From Chloroflexota bacterium (lineage in GTDB: Bacteria; Chloroflexota; Limnocylindria; P2-11E): a DNA stretch of 34,342 bases. The stretch is taken from contig JAJYLV010000014.1 in assembly GCA_021787445.1 (NCBI GenBank), positions 1-34,342 on the forward strand. Reading direction: 5' to 3'. The notes below the pieces were generated by a model. It worked only from the letters and a program-made list of their open reading frames with translations, did not search any database and was not told the origin of the DNA. A program made the position numbers and the translations under genes. Positions 7,176-15,718 of this stretch are shown piece after piece. Each line of letters begins with the position of its first letter. The first letter of the stretch is position 1.

Positions 7176-9278
7176 CTACTTCGATCGAAGCAGGCGGGCC
7201 GAGTTCAGCAAGATGGCGACATCGGGAAGACTCTGCGCGGCTGCGGCCCAGATGGGCGGCAGGGTCCCCGTGGCCGCGAGGGCGATACCGACGACGTTGT
7301 AGATCGCGGCGAACGCCAGGTTCTGTCGGATCTTCGCAGCGGCGCCGCGGCCGACGCGGATCGTGTCCGGCACGAGCGACCAGTCATCGCGCAGCAGCGC
7401 CACGTCGGCGGCCTCGATCGCGACCTGGCTGCCGGCCGCGCCCATCGCCACGCCGACATCCGCCTGGGCGAGCGCCGGCGCGTCGTTCACTCCGTCCCCG
7501 ACCATCAGCACCACGCGACCCCGCGCCTGGACTTCACGGACCGCCGCGATCTTCGCGTCGGGCAGCAGCCCTGCGCGGTACGCGATCCCGAGTGGTGCCG
7601 CCGCTGCGGCGGCCACCCGTTCGTTGTCCCCGGTGAGGAGCAAGACCTCACGCACCCCGAGGTGGCGCAACCGTCCCAGCGCGCCAGCCACATCGGGACG
7701 CACCCGGTCGGCCAGCGCCACGAGTCCGACGAGCGCAGCGTCACGGGCAGCGAAGAAGACCGTCTCGCCCCGCCCCTCGAGCGCGTGCGCGCGCTCTTCC
7801 GCGGAACCGGAGACGACGACCCCGCGCTCTCCGAGGAGCGCGCGGGTGCCGACGGCCCACTCTGCGCCGTCGAGACGCGCGACCACGCCCCGCCCGGGGA
7901 GGGCTCGGAAGTCGTCGGGCGCGCCGACCGGCAGCCCGCGCCGGCGCGCCGCGTCGGCGACGGCGCGGCCGAGCGGATGCTCGCTGCGGACCTCGGCCGT
8001 CGCGAGCGAGGACAGGAGCGCGGACTCGAGCTGACCGTCGAGGGGGATGATGCTGGTGACCTCGGGGTGACCGAAGGTGAGCGTGCCGGTCTTGTCCAGG
8101 CAGACGGCATCGACGCGCGCGAGCTGCTCGAGGACGATGCCGCCCTTGACGAGCAGACCGCGCCGCGCCGCGGTGCCGACGCTCGCGAGCACGACCAGCG
8201 GGGTGGCGATAACGATGGCGCACGAGCAGGCAACGACGAGCACGGCGACCGCGTTCAGGACGCGCCCGCTGATCAGATACGTGACAAAAGCGATGCCCAG
8301 CACGAGCGGCAGATAAAAGGCGGTGAAGCGATCGGCGAAGCGCTGCACAGGAGCCTTCTGGCTCTCGGCTTCCTCGACCAGGCGCACGACTTTGGCGAAG
8401 GTCGTGTCGGCGCCGGTGCGCAGCGCACGCACCTCGACGTAACCGCCCTGGACGAGGGTCGAGGCGAGCACGCGCGAGCCCGGCGCGACATCGACGGGCA
8501 CGCTCTCGCCCGTGAGCGAGGATTGGTCGACGGCCGCGCTTCCGGTGAGGACCTCGCCGTCGGCAGGGATGCGCTCGCCGGGGCGCACCGCGACGACCTC
8601 GCCCGTGGCGACCTCGGCTGCGGGCACCTCGTGCTCGACACCGCCGCGGATGACGCGCGCGGTCTGCGGAGCGAGCCGAGTGAGCAGGCGAATCGCGTCG
8701 CGGGCACGTTCGGTCGTGCGCTCCTCCACCCAGTCGGCGAAGCGCATGAAGAACACGATGAGCGCCGCGGTGGTCCACTCGCCGATCGCGGCCGAGGCGA
8801 TGACCCCGATGGTCATGAGCGTGTGACTGGTGACCTGGCGGCGCAGCGCCGCGCGGGCCACGCCGCGGAAGACGGGGAACCCGCCGAGGACGATCGCGAG
8901 CGCCGGCACCCACCACGGCAGCCGCGCGACGAGATCCTCGACCAGGCCGAGCCGCTCGCCGAGCGCGGCCAGGCCGACCACGACTGCGATCATCGCGAGC
9001 GAGGCCCAGCCGATGAGCTGAGCCACGTCCCGACCAACCGCCTCGACCTCGCCGTGTGCGCGGGCGGTGTGGAACCCCGCCGCCTCGATCGCGTGCGCGA
9101 GCGCTTCCGCTGTGGCCTGATCGCGGTCGAAGCGGACGCTCACGCGCTCCGCGGCGAGCAGCGTCTTTACCTCGCTCACCCCGGGAACGGCGCGCAAGGC
9201 CGTCTCGACCTGCTCGGCCTCTTCGGCACAGCACATCCCCACGACCGGAAGGCTCAGCTCTTCGAGATGTGCGCTCAC
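7176..9278 (-). CDS. P1B-type heavy-metal ATPase (Zn/Cd/Pb-like) with unusual CSC motif
   Basis: About 700 residues. The GTG start overlaps the TGA of the CmtR-like regulator and is preferred over the longer ORF. An HMA domain carries GMCCAEE (Cys16-Cys17), the paired-Cys form seen in Zn/Cd ATPases such as plant HMA2/HMA4. Then come membrane helices, TGES near residue 255, the transmembrane metal site, DKTGTLT near 395, HP in SEHPLG, and GDGVND near 592. It exports soft divalent cations using ATP. The transmembrane motif reads ACSCAIVIATP: the near-invariant proline of CPC is serine (TGC TCG TGC, residues 351-353). It forms a two-gene operon with its repressor. Confidence 0.95.
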   Translation of the reverse strand: MSAHLEELSLPVVGMCCAEEAEQVETALRAVPGVSEVKTLLAAERVSVRFDRDQATAEALAHAIEAAGFHTARAHGEVEAVGRDVAQLIGWASLAMIAVVVGLAALGERLGLVEDLVARLPWWVPALAIVLGGFPVFRGVARAALRRQVTSHTLMTIGVIASAAIGEWTTAALIVFFMRFADWVEERTTERARDAIRLLTRLAPQTARVIRGGVEHEVPAAEVATGEVVAVRPGERIPADGEVLTGSAAVDQSSLTGESVPVDVAPGSRVLASTLVQGGYVEVRALRTGADTTFAKVVRLVEEAESQKAPVQRFADRFTAFYLPLVLGIAFVTYLISGRVLNAVAVLVVACSCAIVIATPLVVLASVGTAARRGLLVKGGIVLEQLARVDAVCLDKTGTLTFGHPEVTSIIPLDGQLESALLSSLATAEVRSEHPLGRAVADAARRRGLPVGAPDDFRALPGRGVVARLDGAEWAVGTRALLGERGVVVSGSAEERAHALEGRGETVFFAARDAALVGLVALADRVRPDVAGALGRLRHLGVREVLLLTGDNERVAAAAAAPLGIAYRAGLLPDAKIAAVREVQARGRVVLMVGDGVNDAPALAQADVGVAMGAAGSQVAIEAADVALLRDDWSLVPDTIRVGRGAAAKIRQNLAFAAIYNVVGIALAATGTLPPIWAAAAQSLPDVAILLNSARLLRSK

Positions 9279-9628
9279 CTGCGGTAGTTGGCGCACGCCG
9301 CAATCCGCTCGGCGAGCGCGGCGACGGTCCCGTCGGCGTGCGCGAGCATCCGCTCGACTTCGCGACCGGCGACGCGGTAGTACACGAAGCGGCCCTCGGA
9401 GCGGCTGGTGACGAGTCCGCAATCGCGAAGGCAGGCGAGGTGCGCGCTCGCGTTCGCCTGCGACAGGCCCGTTGCCTCGACGAGGTCGCCCACGGACCGC
9501 TCGCCATCCCGAAGCGCCTCGAGCAGCGCGAGCCGTGACGGCTCCGCCAATCCGCGGAAGAGCTTGGCCTTGAGCTCAAGCGCCTCCTCCGCACCGACGC
9601 TGCTGCGGGCAGGCGCTCTCACATTCAT
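9275..9628 (-). CDS. ArsR/SmtB-family metal repressor, CmtR-like
   Basis: 117 residues with a winged helix. SQANASAHLACLRDCGLV has the Cys-x3-Cys pair of the Cd/Pb sensor CmtR, and the C-terminal AACANYRR supplies a third Cys, matching the CmtR metal site. It should repress itself and the downstream P-type ATPase until Cd, Pb or Zn binds. A dyad of 24 bp overlaps its start codon. Residues before ALELKAK may be an extension. Confidence 0.92.
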   Translation of the reverse strand: MNVRAPARSSVGAEEALELKAKLFRGLAEPSRLALLEALRDGERSVGDLVEATGLSQANASAHLACLRDCGLVTSRSEGRFVYYRVAGREVERMLAHADGTVAALAERIAACANYRR

Positions 9629-9650
9629 CGTTGAGCGATTATATGACGAT
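9627..9650. promoter_or_regulatory. Putative CmtR-type operator overlapping the start codon
   Basis: Ends ATCGT and ACGAT bracket 24 bp over the ATG of the CmtR-like gene. The AT-rich centre stands out in this GC-rich DNA. The second CmtR-like gene has the same size, ends and placement (29438-29461). Confidence 0.55.
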
Positions 9651-9766
9651 ATATTCCGGCCACTTCGCTGAAAAGCGTTTGCCTCGGGCGAGTTCCAACG
9701 CGGAGCTGGGGCCCGCTCGGGATCCGGCGCGAATCTTCTCGGTGATGTCTCTGCACTCGGTTGGAC

Positions 9767-10450
9767 CTACAGCGGCAGCGTGATCGCCGGGATGCCGAAC
9801 GGGTAGCCGATGAGGAAGCCGAGCTGGAGGTAGAGCAGGTACAGCCCCGCCGTGGAGAGCAGCGCGCCCCCGCCGTAGCGTGCGAGCGCGGGACTGCGCA
9901 GGAAGCGGGCCGCAAACCCGGTCGCGGCGCCAAGTGCGACCAGGACGACGAGCGATGCCGCGGTCCCGAGCGCGAAGGCGACGAGTGTGCCGAGAAGGCC
10001 CGCGGCGTCACGATCACTGAGCGCGATGCCGGTGAAGGCGAGGAAGATCGGCAGTGCGCACCCAAGCGAGGCCAGGGCATAGGTCGCGCCGAAGAGGACG
10101 TGCGCACCGAAGCTCGGACCTCCACCCGCCACGCGCGCGCCGGGCAGCGCGAGGTGCACAGTCCGTCCGAGGAGCGTGACGATCCCCAGGGCGAGCAGGA
10201 CCAGGCCGATCGCGCCCGCGACGAAGGGCGCAGCGCGCAGCAGCGCGTGGCCGAAGACGGCGAGTGCCAGCGCGACGGCGCTGAAGACGCCGACGAACCC
10301 GAGCACGAGCGCGGCCAGCCCTGCGCTCGCCGCGGCCAGCCGGCGGTGATCGGCGTGCAGCGCCAGATAGGCCGGGATCATCCCGAGGGCGCAGGGGTTC
10401 ATGATCGCCAGCGCCCCGGCGCCGAACGCGAGGCCGAGGGTCGGATCCAC
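9767..10450 (-). CDS. ccdA: CcdA-like thiol-electron membrane transporter
   Basis: 227 residues, six hydrophobic helices. The two CcdA cysteines are visible in MNPCALGMIPAYLAL (helix 1) and SLGCALPIFLA (helix 4). CcdA passes reducing electrons from cytoplasmic thioredoxin to extracytoplasmic thiol proteins. Here the partner is probably the TlpA-like lipoprotein two genes upstream (10834-11388). Divergence from a mercury operon suggests it keeps metal-exposed thiols reduced, or maintains a mercury-binding relay. That link is inference; the CcdA assignment is firm. Confidence 0.9.
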   Translation of the reverse strand: MDPTLGLAFGAGALAIMNPCALGMIPAYLALHADHRRLAAASAGLAALVLGFVGVFSAVALALAVFGHALLRAAPFVAGAIGLVLLALGIVTLLGRTVHLALPGARVAGGGPSFGAHVLFGATYALASLGCALPIFLAFTGIALSDRDAAGLLGTLVAFALGTAASLVVLVALGAATGFAARFLRSPALARYGGGALLSTAGLYLLYLQLGFLIGYPFGIPAITLPL

Positions 10451-10459
10451 GTCGACGCT

Positions 10460-10831
10460 CTAGCCTGGCTCCGCGGGGGCGATGACCCGGCAGGCCATGA
10501 TCCGCTCGGCGTTCTCGCGGAGCATCCGCTCGCCGATCGCGAGGAGCGTGTGCACGCGGCGGTCGAGCAGCTCGTACACGACGGTGCGCCCCTCGCGGCG
10601 AGCCTCGACGTAGCCGCAGAACCGCAGGCAGGTGAGGTGCGCGGACACGCTCGGCTGGTAGCGTCCGACGTGGCGCACGATCTCGCCGGCGGTCTTGGGT
10701 CCGTCGAGCAGGAACAGCAGGATGTCCACGCGCGTCGGATCGGCCAGGCCGTGGAAGAAGCGCGCGATGACCTCAGGATCCTCGGGGTCGAGCTCCGGCG
10801 CGCGCTTGGCCTTCGCGCTTCGCGCGGCCAT
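10460..10831 (-). CDS. ArsR-family regulator of the mercury cluster
   Basis: 123 residues from ATG 10831. A winged helix contains SVSAHLTCLRFCGYV (Cys-x3-Cys), and the C-terminus has ERIMACRV, again CmtR-like. In actinobacteria the mer operon is controlled by an ArsR-type rather than MerR-type protein, as described in Streptomyces lividans. This gene probably does that for the divergent merT-like/merA operon through the dyad at 11404-11419. It lies between the TlpA-like and CcdA genes, 2 and 9 bp apart, so one transcript is likely. Confidence 0.88.
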   Translation of the reverse strand: MAARSAKAKRAPELDPEDPEVIARFFHGLADPTRVDILLFLLDGPKTAGEIVRHVGRYQPSVSAHLTCLRFCGYVEARREGRTVVYELLDRRVHTLLAIGERMLRENAERIMACRVIAPAEPG

Positions 10832-10833
10832 CG

Positions 10834-11388
10834 CTACAGCTCCAGCGCCTGCTGCACGGCGCGGCGCAGGGTGTTCGGGTCCGGCAGCGAGTTCGAACGG
10901 AACAGGACCTCGCCTGACCCACTGACGAGGATCGTCGTGTCGAGGTACACGACCCGGTACGCGCTGGTCGCGCGCCCGCCGACGTCCATCGCCCAAAAGT
11001 ATCGAGGGTCGCCGGCGAGCGAGCGGAAGCGATCGAGGTCGGCAGGGGTCTCGCCGGGATCGACGTCGATCGCGATCACCTGCAGGCCGCGGGCGCTGTA
11101 ATCCTCGTGGATCCGCGCCAGGTTCACCGCGCCCTGGACGCATGACACGCACCACGCGGCCATGAAATACACGATCGTCGGGCGCCCGGCGGTCGGGATG
11201 GCGACGTCCTTGCCGTCGGTCGTGCGCATCGTGAGCGCCGACACGCGCGACGGCGCGGCGGCGATCGCCACGGGCTCGTGGCGATCGGGCGCTTCGTTCT
11301 GGACCGGTGCGCTGCCGACCGCGGTCCCACAGGAGACAAGGACCAGGCTGGCCACGAGCAGCCCCCGACCGACGATGTTCACTCGCAT
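10834..11388 (-). CDS. TlpA/ResA-like thioredoxin lipoprotein
   Basis: 184 residues. The N-terminus GLLVASLVLVSCG is a lipoprotein signal with the lipobox Cys at about residue 20. The thioredoxin-fold active site is FMAAWCVSCVQG, with later motifs VIAIDVDPGETPADLDRF and the cis-Pro region RVVYLDTTILVSGSGEV. An extracytoplasmic reductase, probably fed by the CcdA-like protein of the same operon. The long ORF-track entry 10834-13074 is this gene plus antisense of merA. The divergent merT-like gene suggests a role in handling Hg(II) or oxidised thiols outside the membrane. Confidence 0.9.
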   Translation of the reverse strand: MRVNIVGRGLLVASLVLVSCGTAVGSAPVQNEAPDRHEPVAIAAAPSRVSALTMRTTDGKDVAIPTAGRPTIVYFMAAWCVSCVQGAVNLARIHEDYSARGLQVIAIDVDPGETPADLDRFRSLAGDPRYFWAMDVGGRATSAYRVVYLDTTILVSGSGEVLFRSNSLPDPNTLRRAVQQALEL

Positions 11389-11403
11389 GAGCGTAGCACT
11401 CCC

Positions 11404-11419
11404 ATCCAGAAATCTGGAT
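11404..11419. promoter_or_regulatory. Putative mer operator
   Basis: Perfect inverted repeat ATCCAGA-AA-TCTGGAT between the divergent TlpA-like and merT-like starts. A half-site (ATCCAG) recurs 33 bp further right, next to a TTGACA hexamer. Likely bound by the ArsR-type regulator at 10460-10831. Confidence 0.6.
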
Positions 11420-11467
11420 GCTATCGTTTCGCTTGACATATCCAGTCGCGCTTCGGGAGGTGCAGAC

Positions 11468-11746
11468 ATGCGACAGGGCACCGATGGCATCGGCGGCGGC
11501 GCGCTCCTCGTGGGCCTGGTCGCTCTCTGCTGCGGCGGGCCGCTCCTCCTCGGCGCCCTCCTGGCGAGCGGTGTCGGCGCATGGCTGCTGGCCTTGGGCG
11601 GGCCGGTGCTCGCGGGAGGCGCGCTCCTCGTGGCCGCCATCCTCGGGACGCTGTGGCTGCGGCGGCGCGGCTGGCTCCTATCTCGCGTCGCGGACGCAGA
11701 CTGCTTCGCCCCGGTCAAGCCGGCGCGCTCGGAGGTTAGGAAATGA
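11468..11746 (+). CDS. Small MerT/MerF-like membrane protein
   Basis: 92 residues, chosen from ATG 11468 behind a GGGAGG ribosome site. Two hydrophobic helices: [21 protein letters not shown] carries the vicinal cysteines typical of Hg(II) uptake proteins, and [16 protein letters not shown] is followed by RRRGW. A late Cys lies in DADCFAPV. It overlaps merA by four bases (ATGA). Likely carries Hg(II) across the membrane to MerA. It is shorter than MerT, so a MerF-type name may fit better. Confidence 0.75.
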   Translation: MRQGTDGIGGGALLVGLVALCCGGPLLLGALLASGVGAWLLALGGPVLAGGALLVAAILGTLWLRRRGWLLSRVADADCFAPVKPARSEVRK

Positions 11747-13161
11747 AGGACAGCTACGACCTCGTGATCCTCGGGTCCGGGTCGACCGCCTTCGCCGCGG
11801 CGATCAGGGCGGCCGAGCTCGGCAAGAGCGCGGTCATGACCGAGAGCCGCACCATCGGCGGGACCTGCGTGAACCGCGGCTGCCTGCCCTCGAAGGATCT
11901 CCTCGAGGCCGCCCGCATCTACTGGGAAGCGCAGCACCCGCGCTTCCCCGGCCTGGGCGCCAAGACGCTCGACCTCGACTTCCGCCGGCTCATCCAGGGC
12001 AAGGACGAGGTCATCCGCGAGTACCGCAGGAAGAAGTACGACTCCATCGTCGACGAGAGCGAGCGCATCACCATCGTGCAGGGCCACGCCCGTCTCGTCG
12101 ATCCGCACACCGCCGCCCTGGACGGCCAGCGTCTGGTCGGCGACCAGGTCCTCATCGCCACCGGCAGCCGGCCCGCGGTGCCGGAGATCCCCGGTCTGCG
12201 GCACGTCCCCTACCTGACCAGCGACCTCCTCACCAGCGACGAGCCGATGGAGCTCACGGAGCAGCCGCGCTCGCTCGCCATCGTCGGCGGCGGGTACATC
12301 GCGGTCGAGCTCGCGCAGCTCTTCCAGCGCCTGGGCACGCCGGTGACGCTCATCCAGCGCTCCCCGCAGCTCCTCAGCGGCTATGAGCCCGAGGTCCAGG
12401 CCGAGATCGAGAACGTCCTCTCGGGCGAAGGCGTCGACCTGCGCCTGGGCGCGCGCGTGCGCGGTGTACGCCGCGAGGGCGACGGCGTTGTCGTCGCGCT
12501 CGAGGACGGCGAGGTCCGCGCCGAGGGGCTGCTCCTCGCGACCGGGCGGACCCCGAACACGGACGACATCGGCCTGGAGGAGGCCGGCGTCACACGCGAC
12601 GGGCGCGGCTTCGTCGGGGTCGACGAACACCTGCGCACCAACATCCCGCACATCTGGGCGGCGGGAGACGTCATCGGACGGCACACCGGCGCGCAGATGG
12701 CCACCCCGGTCGGCGCGCACGACGGCAACATCGCAGCCGGCAACGCGCTCGGCGGCGAGCGGCGCACGGTCGACCACACGGTCCTGCCGCGCACGATCTT
12801 CACCGATCCGCAGGTGGCGACCGTCGGGCTCACTGACGAAGAGGCAAACGGCGCCGGCTATCGCTGCAGTTGCAATACCGTGCCCATCCACCTCGTCCCG
12901 CGCGCCGGCGCGGTCCGCGACGAGCGCGGCATCATCAAGATGGTCGCCGAGGCCGGTACCGGGAAGGTGCTCGGCGTCTCGATGGTCGGGCGGGACGCCG
13001 GCGAGGTCATCCACGAGGCCGCGATGGCTATGCGCTTCAAGGGGACCGTCCACGACTTCATCGACATGGTCCACGTCTACCCGACGATGGCCGAGGCGCT
13101 GAAGATCGCCGCGCTCTCGTTCTTCAAGGACGTCTCGAAGCTGAGCTGCTGCGCCGAATGA
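11743..13161 (+). CDS. merA: Mercuric reductase
   Basis: 472 residues. The FAD site [14 protein letters not shown] is followed by the redox-active [12 protein letters not shown] (Cys42, Cys47), NAD site [20 protein letters not shown], and the dimerisation-domain [11 protein letters not shown]. The C-terminus SKLSCCAE has the vicinal Cys pair that receives Hg(II) and separates MerA from other disulfide reductases. There is no N-terminal HMA domain. It reduces Hg(II) to Hg(0) with NADPH. The HMA-like gene starts inside its stop codon (ATGA). Confidence 0.97.
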   Translation: MKDSYDLVILGSGSTAFAAAIRAAELGKSAVMTESRTIGGTCVNRGCLPSKDLLEAARIYWEAQHPRFPGLGAKTLDLDFRRLIQGKDEVIREYRRKKYDSIVDESERITIVQGHARLVDPHTAALDGQRLVGDQVLIATGSRPAVPEIPGLRHVPYLTSDLLTSDEPMELTEQPRSLAIVGGGYIAVELAQLFQRLGTPVTLIQRSPQLLSGYEPEVQAEIENVLSGEGVDLRLGARVRGVRREGDGVVVALEDGEVRAEGLLLATGRTPNTDDIGLEEAGVTRDGRGFVGVDEHLRTNIPHIWAAGDVIGRHTGAQMATPVGAHDGNIAAGNALGGERRTVDHTVLPRTIFTDPQVATVGLTDEEANGAGYRCSCNTVPIHLVPRAGAVRDERGIIKMVAEAGTGKVLGVSMVGRDAGEVIHEAAMAMRFKGTVHDFIDMVHVYPTMAEALKIAALSFFKDVSKLSCCAE

Positions 13162-13748
13162 GTGCCGAGGTCACGCTCCGGCTCCGCGGCCTCACCTGAA
13201 GCGCAGCCACGGGCCTCGGCTGAGGCTCACGCATCGCGCCCGTGCTGGCGCGTCTGACGTCCCTCGATGGGGTCATCGCGGCGGAGGTGGACCACCGCGG
13301 CGAGCTGCTGCGACTCCTGGTCTCTGGCCCGTCTGCGCTCGCTCGCATCCACGCGGCGCTGCGCGAGCTCGGCTACCGCGCGGACGAGGTCGGCGAAGCG
13401 CCCTCACCTGACAGCCGCTGGTACGGTCCAGCGCGGGTCAACGAGCTGTCGCGCGAGGAGGTGGACGTGATCGCGCGGCGCGTCGTGCCGCCCTTCGCTC
13501 GCTCGCAGGCACTATCGACTGCGGTGCAGGACCGAGTGCGCGAGGCGGTAGCGAACGCACTGTATGCCTGCTTCACCGCGCACACCCTTGGTGCCGGGGC
13601 GCCGCCGGGCGAGCTGCACGGGGCCTGCTCCAACGCCGTGCGGGAGGCGGTCAGAGACCTGGTCGGGCCGCATGCGGCGGACCGGCTCGTCGCCACGCTG
13701 TGGCTGGACCTTGACGAGTCGCAGCCTTCTGGCGCGGAGCCAGGGTAG
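13158..13748 (+). CDS. HMA-like protein with two in-frame UGA codons (selenoprotein candidate or pseudogene)
   Basis: ATG 13158 overlaps the merA stop. The frame reads [16 protein letters not shown] (13197), SAATGLG, UGA (13221), then stays open to 13748. [16 protein letters not shown] and [17 protein letters not shown] fit the rest of an HMA fold. The first UGA falls where GMTC of the metal site has its first Cys, and the second is near the position of the next Cys. A GC hairpin (13211-13228) begins 12 nt after the first UGA. The C-terminal region (to [10 protein letters not shown]) is unfamiliar. Options are a selenocysteine-containing HMA protein, a nonsense-broken gene, or a shorter protein from GTG 13242 without the metal loop. 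No Sec machinery is in the window. Confidence 0.55.
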
Positions 13749-13770
13749 GCGTTCCAGCAACGCCGGCACA

Positions 13771-13977
13771 TCAGCGGTCGCCCTTCGGCTCGGCGTACAC
13801 ATAGGCGTTGAGGCCGAGGTAGAGGTCCTTGCCGTCGATCTGGAGGGCGGTCTTCTGGTTGCCGCGCGTCGACGCGACCAGGAGCGTCTTACCGCTCGAG
13901 CTCGGCGTCGGCGCAGTGATCGGGATGCGGATCACGAGCGTGTCACCCTCTCGGTTCACGGTCAGGGCGTCGGCCAT
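13771..13977 (-). CDS. 68-aa protein of unknown function, copy 2
   Basis: ATG 13977; MADALTVNREGDTLVIRIP, then SSSGKTLLVASTRGNQKT and DGKDLYLGLNAYVYAEPKGDR. Close to copy 1 in protein and DNA. It lies downstream of the second arsC, as copy 1 does of the first (141 bp here), and faces the end of the HMA-like gene. Function unknown. It marks the joint between the mercury block and the second arsenic block. Confidence 0.8.
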   Translation of the reverse strand: MADALTVNREGDTLVIRIPITAPTPSSSGKTLLVASTRGNQKTALQIDGKDLYLGLNAYVYAEPKGDR

Positions 13978-14118
13978 ACATCTGCCTCCTCGGGCTCGCT
14001 CCACATTGCGCGCCGCATGGCGGTCGTTGCGCCGGACCGACGTCGAGCAGTCGCCTTTGAGGCGCTCGCGGATGTGCCCGACGACGCGGGCAATTGTCGC
14101 TGTCGCGCGCCGCCACAC

Positions 14119-14583
14119 TCAGCGCGTGGTCTGAAGCAACTCTCGCTCTATATGATGCCGCAGCTCGTCCCGGACTTTGCGAAAGACCGCCAGCTGCTCC
14201 GCGTCGGTACCCGTGGCCCTTGAGGGATCCGGCAGCGACCAGTGCATCCGCATACGCGCGTTCGGGAAGATCGGGCAGCTTTCGTTCGCGTCGTCGCACA
14301 CAGTTATCACGTAGTCAAACGGCTGGTCGAGGTACCGATCGAGCGTCTTGGAATCCTGCCCGGCGATGTCGATCCCGAGCTCTGCCATCGCCCTGATCGC
14401 CAAGGGACGGACGTGGGTCGCCTCGGTGCCGGCGCTGTGCGCCTCGAAGCGCCCTCCACCGAGTGCGCGTAGGAGACCCTCCGCCATCTGGCTGCGCGCT
14501 GAGTTGTGCGTGCAGAGGAACAGCACTCGCCCTATCGAGATCGGGGCTCCCCGCAGCGCCGATCCGGGCGTTTCAGGTCGCAT
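14119..14583 (-). CDS. arsC: Arsenate reductase, thioredoxin-coupled, second copy
   Basis: 154 residues from ATG 14583, which overlaps the end of acr3, giving translational coupling. Cys24-x5-Arg30 in CTHNSARS is the active loop; Cys96 and Cys103 in VCDDANESCPIFP are the relay. It is clearly diverged from the copy at 5486, so the two were probably acquired separately. It has a longer N-terminus than usual, and an internal start near SIGRVLFLC is possible. Last gene of the arsR-acr3-arsC unit. Confidence 0.94.
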   Translation of the reverse strand: MRPETPGSALRGAPISIGRVLFLCTHNSARSQMAEGLLRALGGGRFEAHSAGTEATHVRPLAIRAMAELGIDIAGQDSKTLDRYLDQPFDYVITVCDDANESCPIFPNARMRMHWSLPDPSRATGTDAEQLAVFRKVRDELRHHIERELLQTTR

Positions 14584-15718
14584 CGGACGGCACGACGAGC
14601 GGCTCGGGCCAGCGGACGCGCGTCGAGAGCCACAGGGCGACGTACACGAGGCCGACGAGCACCGGCACCTCGACCAGGGGACCCACGACGCCGGCGAGCG
14701 CCTGTCCTGACTCGGCCCCGAAGACACCGACCGCGACGGCGATCGCGAGCTCGAAGTCGTTGCTCGCGACGGTGAACGCGAGGCTTGCCGTCTGTGCGTA
14801 CGGCAGCCGCAGCGCCTTACCAGCGGCGAACCCGGCGACCCACATCAGTACGAAGTACGCAAGAAGCGGAAGCGCGATCCGCGCTACGTCGAGCGGCTCG
14901 GCGGTGATGCGCTTCCCCTGGATCGCGAAGAGCAGCACGATGGTGAAGAGCAGGCCGTACAGCGTGAGCGGGCCGATCCGCGGCAGGAACTGGCCCTCGT
15001 ACCACTCGCGACCGCGCCGCCCGAGACCGACGCGTCGCGTCAGGTAGCCGGCCACGAGCGGGATACCGAGGAAGATCAGCACGGTGCGCGCGATCTCCCA
15101 GATCCCCGGCTGGAAGCCTTGGGTGTCAAAGCCGAGCCAACCGGGCAGGAGCGTCAGGTAGAAGTAGCCGAGCAGCGCGTAGGCAGCGACCTGGAAGACC
15201 GCATTGAACACCACCAGCACCGCGGCGCGCTCGCGGTCGCCGCGCGCGATGTCGTTCCACACGAGCACCATCGCGATGCAGCGCGCCAGGCCGACGATGA
15301 TCACGCCGGTGCGGTACATCGGCTGGTCCGCCAGAAACAGCCATGCGAGCGCGAACATCAGCGCCGGACCGACGACCCAGGAGAGCAAGAGCGACACGCC
15401 GAAGAACGCGCGGTCGCTGATCCCGTCGGCGCGCATCCGTCCGAGGTCCTCGTAGCGGACCTTGGCGAGCACCGGGTACATCATGAGCAGCAGCCCGGCC
15501 GCGATGGGCAGCGAGACCGTGCCCACGCGCAGCCGGTCAAGCGCGTCGTTCAGGCCCGGGACCAGTGAGCCGAGCGCGAGCCCCGCGGCCATCGCGAGCG
15601 CGATCCATAGCGGCAGGAAGCGATCGAGCGTGGAGAGCTGCGCGGCGACGGCGATGTGACCGGGCTGAGGTGCGACGGTGCGTGAAGCGGCGCTACTCCT
15701 CATCGCAGCAGGCCGCAT
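14573..15718 (-). CDS. acr3: Arsenite efflux permease ACR3
   Basis: 381 residues, ten hydrophobic helices. GLARCIAMVLVWNDIARGD holds the conserved Cys of the ACR3 family, and ASNDFELAIAVAVGVFG is the second signature. It exports As(III) using the proton gradient. The start lies within the end of arsR: ATG 15718 is the longest, and ATG 15703 would also work. The order arsR-acr3-arsC with short overlaps is a standard ars operon. Confidence 0.95.
   Translation of the reverse strand: MRPAAMRSSAASRTVAPQPGHIAVAAQLSTLDRFLPLWIALAMAAGLALGSLVPGLNDALDRLRVGTVSLPIAAGLLLMMYPVLAKVRYEDLGRMRADGISDRAFFGVSLLLSWVVGPALMFALAWLFLADQPMYRTGVIIVGLARCIAMVLVWNDIARGDRERAAVLVVFNAVFQVAAYALLGYFYLTLLPGWLGFDTQGFQPGIWEIARTVLIFLGIPLVAGYLTRRVGLGRRGREWYEGQFLPRIGPLTLYGLLFTIVLLFAIQGKRITAEPLDVARIALPLLAYFVLMWVAGFAAGKALRLPYAQTASLAFTVASNDFELAIAVAVGVFGAESGQALAGVVGPLVEVPVLVGLVYVALWLSTRVRWPEPLVVPSDAT

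Noticed and set aside
7098-9287. 729-aa plus-strand ORF
   Set aside because: Antisense shadow of the P-type ATPase; low-complexity Arg/Asp/His composition and no motifs.
9761-11101. 446-aa plus-strand ORF
   Set aside because: Opposite CcdA, ArsR and TlpA-like genes, all of which have family motifs.
10834-13074. 746-aa minus-strand ORF as one large protein
   Set aside because: Only the last 184 residues (TlpA-like) are real; the rest is antisense of merA and its neighbours.
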